Assembly: GCF_947497005.1 (NCBI RefSeq)
Contig: NZ_CANMFF010000017.1
Coordinates: 1 to 64,000 of the forward strand
Direction of reading: 5' to 3'
Origin: an uncultured Ruegeria sp.
Lineage (GTDB): Bacteria; Pseudomonadota; Alphaproteobacteria; Rhodobacterales; Rhodobacteraceae
Length of the DNA: 64,000 nt
Shown: positions 18,086 through 26,119 of the stretch, in pieces
Layout of the letters: every line of letters starts with the position of its first letter
Numbering within the stretch: the first letter of the stretch is position 1
Notes under the pieces: model-generated
Database searches by the model: none
The model's input: the letters and a program-made list of their open reading frames with translations, nothing else
Told to the model about the DNA's origin: nothing
Made by a program: the position numbers and the translations under genes

Positions 18086-18113
18086 ATGAAAATAGTATTG
18101 CAAATGTTTTCAT
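18086..18113. promoter_or_regulatory. Dyad between tctA and lacI
   Basis: ATGAAAA and TTTTCAT form perfect 7-bp arms separated by 14 bases, just upstream of the lacI start at 18139. A TTGACA sits at 18066 on the plus strand, and AT-rich sequence follows. The spacer is long for a LacI operator, so this is a candidate only. Confidence 0.35.
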
Positions 18114-18138
18114 AAATTCGACCAAGCGGGAGGATATT

Positions 18139-19191
18139 ATGGCTAATTTACAAAAGGGTAGAGTGGATATTGTGGCGGTTGCGAAGGCCGCAAATGTTTC
18201 ACCGTCCACAGTTTCGCGCACCTTCAATCACCCAGATCTGGTAAACCCTGCGACTCGCAAAAAGATAAACAGGGCTATTCAGAGACTGGGCTATATCCGA
18301 AACCGAGCGGCTCAGACGATGCATGGCAAACGGTCGGGAACAATCGGTCTTGTCGTGCCCACAATCAACCACGCTATTTTCGCCGAAGTCATCCAGGCTT
18401 TTTCGGATTCGATAGACAAAGTCGGGTTCAGCCTTTTGTTGGCATCGCACGGGTATGATCTTGACCGGGAATACGCGATGGTTCGTAAGCTGCTGGAACA
18501 TCGCGTGGACGGGGTGGCGCTAGTCGGATTAGAGCATTCAGACGCCACTGCCCGTTTGATCGAACAGCAAAAAACACCGGCACTTGCGATTTGGAATTAC
18601 GCACAGGATTCCTCCCTTCCTTGTGTTGGTGCGGACAACCGGTTGGCTGGGCGTCTTGCGACAGAGCACCTCCTGGCCTTGGGGCATCGAAACATTGGAC
18701 TGATCTTTCCTAAAACCGATGGCAATGACCGTGCGCAGCATCGGCTTTCTGCGGTACATGAAGCGCTGGCTAAAATGGGTGTTTCCGTGCCAGACGAGCA
18801 TGAATCTGAAACCCCCTACAGTGTCTCTCAGGCTAAGCAAGCAGCCATAACTCTTTTGACGGAACAATCTCGCCCTACGGCATTGTTGTGCGGAAATGAC
18901 GTTATTGCACAGGGCGCATTGTTTGCGGCCCAAAGCCTTGGTTTGAAGATTCCCGATGATCTGTCGATCATTGGAATCGGGGATTTTAAGGGATCTGCGG
19001 ATGTTGAACCGGGACTTACTACAATTCGCATCCCTGCGGAAACCATCGGAAAGCTCGCAGGCGAGAGGTTCACTGACTACATTACATCAGACGACCCGGC
19101 GCCCTTTAGAATCTGCTGCGAATTGGAGCGTGTCGTTAGAGGAACAACAACTCTGGCTTCGATTGGATGTGTCGCAAACTCTGGGGTATAG
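18139..19191 (+). CDS. LacI family regulator with IS-derived C-terminus
   Basis: A protein of 350 residues with a LacI N-terminal HTH (VAVAKAANVSPSTVSRTFNHPDLV) and hinge, followed by a periplasmic-binding-protein-like effector domain (GTIGLVVPTINHAIFAEV; GHRNIGLIFP; ALLCGNDVIAQGAL; IIGIGDFKGSADVEPGLTTI). It is divergent from the tct-ligase-dehydrogenase operon and is the likely regulator of it. The last eight residues and the stop codon are encoded by a 55-bp insertion-sequence end beginning at 19165. The native tail was lost at about residue 342, beyond the folded domain, so function is probably kept. Confidence 0.9.
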   Translation: MANLQKGRVDIVAVAKAANVSPSTVSRTFNHPDLVNPATRKKINRAIQRLGYIRNRAAQTMHGKRSGTIGLVVPTINHAIFAEVIQAFSDSIDKVGFSLLLASHGYDLDREYAMVRKLLEHRVDGVALVGLEHSDATARLIEQQKTPALAIWNYAQDSSLPCVGADNRLAGRLATEHLLALGHRNIGLIFPKTDGNDRAQHRLSAVHEALAKMGVSVPDEHESETPYSVSQAKQAAITLLTEQSRPTALLCGNDVIAQGALFAAQSLGLKIPDDLSIIGIGDFKGSADVEPGLTTIRIPAETIGKLAGERFTDYITSDDPAPFRICCELERVVRGTTTLASIGCVANSGV

Positions 19192-19219
19192 TTGACGAGC
19201 CTGGGTGATCTGAGGTTTG
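19165..19219 (-). mobile_element. 55-bp right-end fragment of the second IS6 element
   Basis: 19165-19219 is the exact reverse complement of 23879-23933, the outer right end of the complete IS6 element at 23109-23933. It begins with that element's terminal repeat GGATGTGTCGCAAAC. The match stops abruptly where the first IS6 element begins at 19220. It supplies the lacI stop codon. Confidence 0.9.
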
Positions 19220-20028
19220 GGCATTGCCAACTTGTTTGCACGCGGCTGACGACGGTCTGGCCTGCGTCTGTCAGGCGGTCATTTCGAGAGCGTAACCATC
19301 CCAGAGGCCGAAAGCATCGGTTCTGGCGTGACGGTGTGAGACGATGGAGAGTTGATAGCGGCGGGGTCGAAAGACGGTGTTGATCTGGTCGTGAGCGGCA
19401 AGAAACCTTTGGGCCTGTCTTAGAGATTTGAAACGGCCCATCAGCTTCTCACGTTTTCGAGTGGGTCTGTGTGATCCTTCGATCCGATTGTTCAACCCTT
19501 TGTGTGCTCGGTGATCCGCGCCCGGTGCAAGATCGCGGATCGGCTTGAAATAGCTTCGCAACTTATCCGTGATCACAACACGGGGTTGGCCGAATTGTGA
19601 AATCAACCGCTTCAGAAAGCGCCGGGCTGCCTTAGCACTCCGCCGTGGTTGGACGAGGATATCAAGAGTATCTCCGTTCGCATCCACGGCCCGCCAGAGC
19701 CAGCATTTCCGACCGTTGATCGGGATGACCACTTCGTCCCAATGCCATTTGTCGGCGGCGGCTGGCTGGTCTCGCCTGATGCAATTCGCGAAATGGCCGC
19801 CAAAGCGGTTGACCCATTGCCGGATCGTTTCCCGACTGACCGTTACACCGCGTTCCGCGAGCAGATCTTCAACATCGGCAGTGCTGAGCGCAAATCGGTG
19901 GTAGACCCAGACGGCATAGGCGATGATCTCACGCGGAAAACGAAAGCCCTTCAGGCGAGGCATCTTGGACAGCATCTTCATGCGTGAGGCCTAACCAGTT
20001 CAGTACGCGCAAACAAGTTGGCAATGCC
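19220..20028 (-). mobile_element. IS6-family insertion sequence, element 1
   Basis: An element of 809 bp bounded by terminal inverted repeats GGCATTGCCAACTTGTTTGC (19220 inward; and from 20028 inward on the other strand), extending to 23 bp with one mismatch. It contains one transposase gene. The 8 bp flanking each side (GAGGTTTG and GGGGAAGG) do not match, so there is no target duplication; the left side abuts a fragment of another IS and the right side a broken gene. This is expected after IS6-type adjacent deletion or recombination. Confidence 0.9.
19271..19981 (-). CDS. IS6 family transposase (element 1)
   Basis: A protein of 236 residues with an N-terminal HTH (FPREIIAYAVWVYHRFALSTADVEDLLAERG, read in pieces). 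The DDE catalytic core has the first Asp in KWHWDEV (about residue 82), the second in VVITDKLRSY (about 139) and the Glu in NNRIEGSH (about 168). The length matches intact IS6-family enzymes, and no frameshift is seen. It lies wholly between the terminal repeats of element 1. Confidence 0.93.
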   Translation of the reverse strand: MKMLSKMPRLKGFRFPREIIAYAVWVYHRFALSTADVEDLLAERGVTVSRETIRQWVNRFGGHFANCIRRDQPAAADKWHWDEVVIPINGRKCWLWRAVDANGDTLDILVQPRRSAKAARRFLKRLISQFGQPRVVITDKLRSYFKPIRDLAPGADHRAHKGLNNRIEGSHRPTRKREKLMGRFKSLRQAQRFLAAHDQINTVFRPRRYQLSIVSHRHARTDAFGLWDGYALEMTA

Positions 20029-20634
20029 GGGGAAGGTTATCAAGCAGATTGGATCGCACCTGAAAGTCTGTTGCCACTATTGCCCCAAGCCAACCATATT
20101 CGGGGCACTATGGACCTGCCGCCGCTTGATTTCAGCATCCCCGAACAAGAGAAGACGATGGTAGATGGTGTGATCTCGGCGGCCGAAGATTTGCGCAAAG
20201 CAGTGCTGCATATCCGGGAATCTGCTGCCACTTATAATATCGACCCGAACCGTATTGTGCTTGGTGGGTTTTCCGCAGGCGCAGTGACGTCTTGGAATGT
20301 TGCACATGGCATGGGAGTCCCGGTCTCTGGTGTTTTTCTCCTGTCCGGAACTGATGCCGGGTTTGACGTCAACAAGGCGGTTACAGCTTCGTCAGACAGA
20401 CCGCCGATACTCATGTTCATGGGTCAGTATGATTTGGCTGGCGCGTTGTCTTCAGTTCCCCTCCTTTTCGCTCACTACGAAGAAGTAGGTGTGGAGCATG
20501 AGTTTGCGTGGGTGCCGGGCTTTGGTCATTTCTATCCTGCTGGTGCCGCCAGCTTGGGTGGCGATGCAGTGAGCACGTCCGTGGAAGGTCGGATTGCCGA
20601 GTTCTTGGAACGTGTTATCGGCAACGGGCAGTGA
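20029..20634 (+). pseudogene. Alpha/beta hydrolase, N-terminus removed by IS6 element 1
   Basis: The remaining frame encodes about 200 residues: the nucleophile elbow VLGGFSAGAVTSW (G-x-S-x-G), an aspartate region (MFMGQYDLAG) and a C-terminal histidine (PGFGHFYPAG). This is the back half of a dienelactone-hydrolase-like esterase. Upstream of 20029 the frame runs straight into the terminal repeat of the IS, so the first strands and the promoter are missing. The gene is presumably dead. It may have belonged to the neighbouring catabolic cluster. Confidence 0.8.
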
Positions 20635-20911
20635 CCCAGAGCTTAGTGGCTGCAAGTGGCGGGTGACTGTTGTCTAAGCATTTGTCGCCTTGAGAAATGC
20701 CAGCTTGTTGCTCCGATGTGATTTCGGTAACCACCAAATTTCGCTACTGCAGCGAATTCCTCCTCTGACGGGCCGCACCGCAGCGACGAAACTCGTTGTC
20801 CAACGGCAATTCAGGGCCGTGGAATACAGGGAAGGGACTTACGCCGAGCCTGCTCCGATGTCTGCAAAAGCCCGACCTGGTCATTCGACAGAGCGCAGCG
20901 AAGGTCGGATT

Positions 20912-21769
20912 TCATGGGTTGGCGAAAAATGCGGTTCGGATCGCGGCCTTCATAGCGTCCTGAGGCCCTTGTTCTTTCGGCTTGCTGGATGCCATCACCA
21001 GCTTGGAGGCAGGCGTGTTTCCGAGGCCTAGTGCATCGTTCACAACCGATAGGCCGCCGTGCAGCGAGGAGCGACCGAGCAGACCCACCGCGATCCCGGC
21101 TTCTACCGCTGCAATCACACCAGAGACGCTTTGGCTGGAATATACGACGCGATATGGCTCTCCGCGGGATTGCAATGAAATGACCGCCGCGTCGCGCCAC
21201 CAGCACGCATGATCGAACAAGGCCACTGGAAGGCTTTCATCGGCCCGAAAGTGCCGGTGCGCCGACGAAACCCAACATGTCGGGTCTTCATAAACAACCT
21301 CCTCGTGACTGGACGGGCTTTCGACCTCATAGACCGCAAGGTCCAGCGACCCCTTGTCGAGGGCTTCTGGAAAACTTGTGCTCAAGGCGCAGGTGACATC
21401 CAGTTCGACTTTCGGATGTTGACTGGCAAAGGTCGCAATGATCGCCGCAAGTTTTGCGCGCCCGTGATCGTCGGGTATGCCCAAACGCAATTTGCCGCTT
21501 ACTGTGTTCTGTGAAATCTCTCGTAGTGCCGCGTCGAGACGTTCCGTCACCTCCTGCGCGACTGGAAATAGCTTTCGTCCCGTGTCGCTCAGGACCACCC
21601 CGCGACCATGCCTGTCAAAGACCGGCTGACCCAGGATCGCTTCGAGGCGCTTGATCTGAAGACTTGTCGCAGATTGCGACCGGTGGATGCGGGCAGCACC
21701 GTCCGTGACGCTTCCGGCATCAGCCACGGCGACGAAGGTTCGCAGAAGATCGCTATCCAGATTTTCCAT
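20912..21769 (-). CDS. LysR family transcriptional regulator
   Basis: About 285 residues with the LysR HTH at the N-terminus (LLRTFVAVADAGSVTDGAARIHRSQSATSLQIKRLE, in pieces) and a type-2 periplasmic-binding-like effector domain. The ATG at 21769 is preferred to a TTG at 21781. It is divergent from a permease gene whose start is 85 bp away, so it probably regulates that permease. The 277 bp between this gene and the broken hydrolase hold no gene. Confidence 0.9.
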   Translation of the reverse strand: MENLDSDLLRTFVAVADAGSVTDGAARIHRSQSATSLQIKRLEAILGQPVFDRHGRGVVLSDTGRKLFPVAQEVTERLDAALREISQNTVSGKLRLGIPDDHGRAKLAAIIATFASQHPKVELDVTCALSTSFPEALDKGSLDLAVYEVESPSSHEEVVYEDPTCWVSSAHRHFRADESLPVALFDHACWWRDAAVISLQSRGEPYRVVYSSQSVSGVIAAVEAGIAVGLLGRSSLHGGLSVVNDALGLGNTPASKLVMASSKPKEQGPQDAMKAAIRTAFFANP

Positions 21770-21854
21770 CAGTTTTTCCAATATCGGAAATTGATACTAT
21801 GCGTTTCACAGATGCCTTGTGCCGCACTATTTTTCAAGGTCAGAGGAGTATCCC

Positions 21855-22877
21855 ATGTCGGATCAGACAGCTGCCCACCAACCATGTAACCGGAAACCCC
21901 TAGTGTGGGGCGTGTCTTTGCTGCTGCTGGCAGGCGTCTGTCTTGCTTGGCCGGAACACGCCGCAAACGCAGCAAAGTTTGTCCTATGGGGCCTGATTGT
22001 CGTGGCCCCCATCGTCATTCCGGGCATCGTGCTTGCAGCCTGGATCATCGCAAGCGGCGCGGATACCCACATTGCTGGTGCCTTCGAGGGCAGGACACTG
22101 AGAACGGTTCTGGCGGCCTCGCTCATTGGAGCCATCACGCCCGTATGCGGTGTGACCGTTCTGCCTTTGATGGCCGGACTACTGGCTGCGGGTGTACCAC
22201 TCGCTCCGATCATGGCCTTCTGGCTGTCTTCTCCGATAACGGACCCCGCAATGCTCGCGACAACAGCGGCGACTCTTGGTCTGAGCTTTGCGATTGGCAA
22301 AACGCTTGCCGCCTTCGGATTGGGTCTATTCGGCGGCGCGGTCACCGGCCTGTTCGCCAAGACGCCCTGGGCCAAGAATGCGCTTCGGGACAATGGCCTG
22401 GCGCGCCAGCTAAGTGCTGCACGATGCGGCGAAGAGCAGCCCTTTGATCCTTGGGTCTGGCGGTCTGAGGCGCGTCGTCGTGCTTTCAGCAAACAGGTCT
22501 GGGCAACCACGCGGCTTATCCTGATTTGCCTGATCCCAGCATTTGCCGCGGAGTATGCCTTGAACGCGGCTCTTACACCGGGCGCACTGGCCGCATATGT
22601 TGGAGAAGACAAATGGTGGGCCATACCCGCCGCTGTCTTCGTCGGTGCCCCGGCCTATATCGACGGTTACGCTGCGCTCCCGCTGACACGAGGGTTGATC
22701 GACAACGGTATGTCCGACGGCGCAGCGATGGCGTTCCTTGTTTCGGGCGGCGCGGTCAGCATCTGGGGTGCTATGGCCATCGCACCGGTGCTCAAATTGC
22801 AACCATTCATGCTATATCTGTTGCTTGCAGTTCTGGGGTCGCTCGGGGCGGGGTATGTCTTTGGGTGGATCGCCTGA
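21855..22877 (+). CDS. DUF318/YraQ-type (ArsP-like) permease
   Basis: About 340 residues with eight or more hydrophobic helices. The paired signatures of the permease family are present: LIGAITPVCGVTVLPLMAGLL with SSPITDPAM in the first half, and AAVFVGAPAYIDGYAALPL with FLVSGGAVSIWG in the second. Some relatives (ArsP) export organoarsenicals, but the substrate here is unknown. GAGGAG upstream of the ATG at 21855 sets the start. It is divergent from the LysR regulator. The next 230 bp, up to an IS, carry no clear gene. Confidence 0.75.
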   Translation: MSDQTAAHQPCNRKPLVWGVSLLLLAGVCLAWPEHAANAAKFVLWGLIVVAPIVIPGIVLAAWIIASGADTHIAGAFEGRTLRTVLAASLIGAITPVCGVTVLPLMAGLLAAGVPLAPIMAFWLSSPITDPAMLATTAATLGLSFAIGKTLAAFGLGLFGGAVTGLFAKTPWAKNALRDNGLARQLSAARCGEEQPFDPWVWRSEARRRAFSKQVWATTRLILICLIPAFAAEYALNAALTPGALAAYVGEDKWWAIPAAVFVGAPAYIDGYAALPLTRGLIDNGMSDGAAMAFLVSGGAVSIWGAMAIAPVLKLQPFMLYLLLAVLGSLGAGYVFGWIA

Positions 22878-23108
22878 GATTCAGCTTTAACGGGACGCAG
22901 ACGTTCAGCGAAAGGCAACAAAGTCCTCTGATCCGACATGTACACCCTTTAGGAGCCACAGAATTGCCGGATGTCAGGAGTGAGCCCAAAGAACTTGTTG
23001 CTGCACTCGGTTCGAATGATTGCCATGCCGCTGCCTTGCCTGTTGAGTGAGCTTTCAAGAATAAGGCCAAGAAACCTGCGCCAACGGCGAGCCAGACGGA
23101 GCCTGTCC

Positions 23109-23933
23109 GGATGTGTCGCAAACATTTGCAACGGCCAAAGTCAGCGACTTACTGGATACACCTATCCTGCGATCTCGGCGAATACCTGAAAGCCGGAAGT
23201 CGTATTGCTGGGGAATTGCCGCTTCCGGATCATGTTGGCGACTTCGATGCCGTCCAAGGTAGCTGATGCGGATCTGAACGATTTGAACCCACACATGTGC
23301 CGTACGCGACGCTTGATAAATCGATGATCCTGTTCGATCAGGTTATTCAGATACTTGGACCTGACCATTTGGATTTTTGCCGGGCAACCGAACCGCTTCA
23401 GTATCCTGTTCACCTCTCGAATGCCCGCCGCGTTGGCTCCACTTTTGTCGATGACGATCTTGCTCGGGATTCCATTTGAAGCCAGCGCTTTGCCAAAGAA
23501 CCGTGCTGCTGGACGGTTCCTACGCTCAGACAGCATGAAATCAAGAGTATTCCCAGCTTTATCGACGGCCCGATAGAGGTACATCCATTTGCCGCGAACA
23601 CGAATATAGGTCTCGTCCATGCGCCATGAACTCAGCGTTGGACGCTTCTTTGATTGCGCACGAGCTGCGACGATCGGCGAGAACTTCACAACCCACCTAT
23701 TCAATGTGGTATGGTCAACTCGCACACCGCGCTCAGCCATGATCTCTTCCAAGTCACGATAGGACACCGTGTACCGCAGATAGAAGTAAACAGCATACAA
23801 AACTGCATCCTTAGGGAAATGACAGCCCTTTAACGAGATCATGCTCAAATTACCTGTTCGAAAACTATTCTACGAGTACAAACCTCAGATCACCCAGGCT
23901 CGTCAACTATACCCCAGAGTTTGCGACACATCC
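23109..23933 (-). mobile_element. IS6-family insertion sequence, element 2
   Basis: An element of 825 bp with perfect 15-bp terminal inverted repeats GGATGTGTCGCAAAC at 23109 and, on the opposite strand, at 23933. It contains one complete transposase. Flanking octamers GCCTGTCC and GCTTCACC do not match, so no target duplication remains. Its right end sits inside a third, decayed IS6 transposase. The outer 55 bp of the right end recur inverted at 19165-19219. Confidence 0.9.
23162..23848 (-). CDS. IS6 family transposase (element 2)
   Basis: A protein of 228 residues with the IS6 organisation: HTH region (FPKDAVLYAVYFYLRYTVSYRDLEEIM, read in pieces), first catalytic Asp in SSWRMDETYIRV, second in KIVIDKSGAN and Glu in NNLIEQDHRFIKRR. 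It ends with the characteristic GFQVFAEIAG. Sequence divergence from the element 1 enzyme shows the two elements are of different subtypes. It appears intact. Confidence 0.93.
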   Translation of the reverse strand: MSMISLKGCHFPKDAVLYAVYFYLRYTVSYRDLEEIMAERGVRVDHTTLNRWVVKFSPIVAARAQSKKRPTLSSWRMDETYIRVRGKWMYLYRAVDKAGNTLDFMLSERRNRPAARFFGKALASNGIPSKIVIDKSGANAAGIREVNRILKRFGCPAKIQMVRSKYLNNLIEQDHRFIKRRVRHMCGFKSFRSASATLDGIEVANMIRKRQFPSNTTSGFQVFAEIAG

Positions 23934-23935
23934 GC

Positions 23936-24049
23936 TTCACCTTAGCTGCCGCGACACTCGCAGGTATCGAGACTGCAAACATGATCCGGAAAGGCCAGCT
24001 CGGATCTTCGACAAGCGGATTCCGTCAATTTGCGGTGCTCGCCGGATAA
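23936..24049 (+). pseudogene. C-terminal remnant of a third IS6 transposase
   Basis: The plus frame from 23936 to the TAA at 24047-24049 reads about 37 codons, including TLAGIETANMIRKG and SGFRQFAVLAG. This parallels TLDGIEVANMIRKR and SGFQVFAEIAG at the end of the element 2 transposase. The 5' portion is missing because element 2 ends at 23933. A terminal-repeat-like GTTTGCGACATGGCC follows at about 24089-24103, so 23934-24103 is the end of a decayed IS6 element in the opposite orientation. Confidence 0.75.
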
Positions 24050-24151
24050 TTCCGCCCAATCAGAACGACAGCTCTAATCAACGCCGGAGTTTGCGACATG
24101 GCCTGGTGTGGGTATTCTGGATACGATGCGTTTTATCTTATGAGGGATTGA

Positions 24152-25078
24152 ATGCGCTATATTCTGTTGCAAATTACACTGCTTGTTGCTTTTGCGGGCG
24201 CGCTTCACGCGGATAAGCGCGATTATATCCAGCTTGCCCAGCAAGGATGGGGATATGAACTGCGCTCAACCATGTTGGGGCGCGACTTGGCAATGCCGGT
24301 TCACATAAACGGGCGCGATCTGGTCGGCGCAGCGCTTTGCGTGGTTGGCGAAAGGCCGCATCCTCAGACTCTGGCGGTTTTGAATACCTTTCGAGAGTTG
24401 CTGAAACACAGTTTCGGGCACCCGACGCCCATGCGGTATGCTGGTCCTTCGGCACGGGACTGTGGAACCGGCAGAACCGTGGTCTTGCGGCTGTATTCCG
24501 GATACCCTCCCAACAGCGATCTGTCAGCGGATATCAACTGGCTCAGTGAAGTACATCAGCTTGGGCTGCCTGAGGGTCGCGCCTATTTGGTAACGTCTCC
24601 GGCTATGGCGCAGACATTCTTTGGTCGTCGGGGGCAGGGGACCCATATCGTGGTCAAGCAACCAGCCCATGATCGCCCTGGAAAGCTTGAGAAAGACTTT
24701 CACAAATCGATCCTGCTGGAAGAGCTGTTTCAGTCCTTTACATTTGGCATGGACATCTTGCTTATCGACAAGTCAGCAGGGTTCTTGTCCAAGCTGCAGG
24801 AAACACCGGTGAAGCTGCAACGACTGCCGTGGAGCTCGCACGATTTTATGCGCGCTCTGTTGAATTCGAACCCGAGCGGCCTGTGTGCGTTTGATATCTT
24901 CATGATGCATGCTGTTGCGCAATCTCCTGTAGATCAAACCATTGATCCAGGCTTTATCGACTACATCGATCGCCAATATGATCGGCTTTGGGCCCAGACC
25001 GATGAAACATTGGCTGATCCACAATTTGCGGCCCTGATCGACGAAGGCTGCACAACATCAGTCAGCGTGCCCAGGTAA
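24152..25078 (+). CDS. Secreted protein of unknown function (DUF2927-like?)
   Basis: A protein of 308 residues with a signal peptide (MRYILLQITLLVAFAGALHA). No known catalytic motif is evident. A segment around residue 190 (SILLEELFQSFTFGMD) resembles the ..EELTQ.LG..ND helix of DUF2927 proteins, a weak hint. It stands between the IS nest and the moxR operon, in the same direction as the latter with an 84-bp gap, so it may be the first accessory gene of the quinoprotein island. Confidence 0.55.
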   Translation: MRYILLQITLLVAFAGALHADKRDYIQLAQQGWGYELRSTMLGRDLAMPVHINGRDLVGAALCVVGERPHPQTLAVLNTFRELLKHSFGHPTPMRYAGPSARDCGTGRTVVLRLYSGYPPNSDLSADINWLSEVHQLGLPEGRAYLVTSPAMAQTFFGRRGQGTHIVVKQPAHDRPGKLEKDFHKSILLEELFQSFTFGMDILLIDKSAGFLSKLQETPVKLQRLPWSSHDFMRALLNSNPSGLCAFDIFMMHAVAQSPVDQTIDPGFIDYIDRQYDRLWAQTDETLADPQFAALIDEGCTTSVSVPR

Positions 25079-25162
25079 TACCATCTGCTGTGTTTTGCTA
25101 GCCGGGTGACTCCGGGTAGCCTGATCGCAGGTATTGCGCCCTCAGGGTCTATGGGAGGACAT

Positions 25163-26119
25163 ATGGACACAAGGCCTAAAAATCCGCCGCGCGCGATTGC
25201 TGGATTGACGGGATATTTGTCGCAGGGGCTTGTTGGGCACGAGCATCTGGTGGAATCCCTTCTTATCGCATTGCTTGAGGGCGGTCATCTTCTTGTCGAA
25301 GGCCCGCCGGGGCTGGCAAAAACGCGCGCGGTCAAATGGCTGTCGAACGCTGTCGAGGGCAGCTTTGCCCGAATTCAGTGCACGCCCGATTTGATGCCTT
25401 CTGACGTGACAGGAACGCCGGTGTACCAGCCGCAGGAAGGGCGCTTTGAATTTGTTCCGGGGCCTGTGTTTCACACACTGGTGCTGGTTGATGAGATCAA
25501 CCGCGCGCCACCGAAGGTGCAGTCTGCCCTGCTGGAATCCATGGCAGAGCATCAGGTAACGGTTGGCAACGAAACGCACGTTCTGCCGGATCCGTTTTTG
25601 GTAATTGCCACCCAGAATCCGATTGAACATGACGGAACGTTCCCTTTGCCCGAGGCTCAGTTGGACAGGTTTTTGTTGCACGTCGTGCTGACCCTGCCGG
25701 ATCTGGAAACCGAGCGTCAGATCCTTGATCTGGTCATTGCCGAAACGCAGGATGGGCCGCCAGAATTTCAGCAGATGACGCTTGCGGAATTGCAGTCTGC
25801 GCGCGCCGAAACGCAAGCTGTGCACGTGGCACCGGAATTACGGGACTACATCGTGCGTCTCGTGACCGCGACCCGCGAAGGCCCGTTTGCCGAGCAAATT
25901 GAACACGCAGTCTCACCCCGCGGATCGTTGGCCCTAGCCTCGGCATCGCGTGCGCGCGCCTATTTGCGCGGCCGCGATTTCGCCTTACCCGAGGATGTGG
26001 CCGCTGTTGCGCTCGATGCGCTGGCTCATCGAATGGTGCTGACATGGAGGGCCATCGCAGATGGAAAAAAGCCACGCGAACTGGTGGCGGACATTCTGAA
26101 TGCGGTCGAGCCGCTGTGA
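25163..26119 (+). CDS. MoxR family AAA+ ATPase (MxaR-like)
   Basis: A protein of 318 residues. It has Walker A in VEGPPGLAKTR, Walker B in LVLVDEINRAPPK, sensor-1 IATQNPIEHDGTFPLPEAQLDRF and a C-terminal helical lid with PRGSLAL. This is the MoxR branch of AAA+ chaperones, which work with vWA proteins to mature enzymes. MxaR in methylotrophs supports methanol dehydrogenase assembly. GGGAGGA before the ATG at 25163 sets the start. It is the first gene of a seven-gene operon with 4-nt overlaps, and xoxF lies further downstream. Confidence 0.9.
   Translation: MDTRPKNPPRAIAGLTGYLSQGLVGHEHLVESLLIALLEGGHLLVEGPPGLAKTRAVKWLSNAVEGSFARIQCTPDLMPSDVTGTPVYQPQEGRFEFVPGPVFHTLVLVDEINRAPPKVQSALLESMAEHQVTVGNETHVLPDPFLVIATQNPIEHDGTFPLPEAQLDRFLLHVVLTLPDLETERQILDLVIAETQDGPPEFQQMTLAELQSARAETQAVHVAPELRDYIVRLVTATREGPFAEQIEHAVSPRGSLALASASRARAYLRGRDFALPEDVAAVALDALAHRMVLTWRAIADGKKPRELVADILNAVEPL

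Noticed and set aside
19212..20036. 8-bp target duplications flanking IS6 element 1
   Set aside because: The flanking octamers GAGGTTTG and GGGGAAGG differ.
22807..23121. 104-codon minus frame overlapping the permease end
   Set aside because: It contains a hydrophobic stretch that looked like a membrane protein remnant cut by the IS, but it overlaps a good gene and has no recognisable family.
23101..23941. 8-bp target duplications flanking IS6 element 2
   Set aside because: The flanking octamers GCCTGTCC and GCTTCACC differ.
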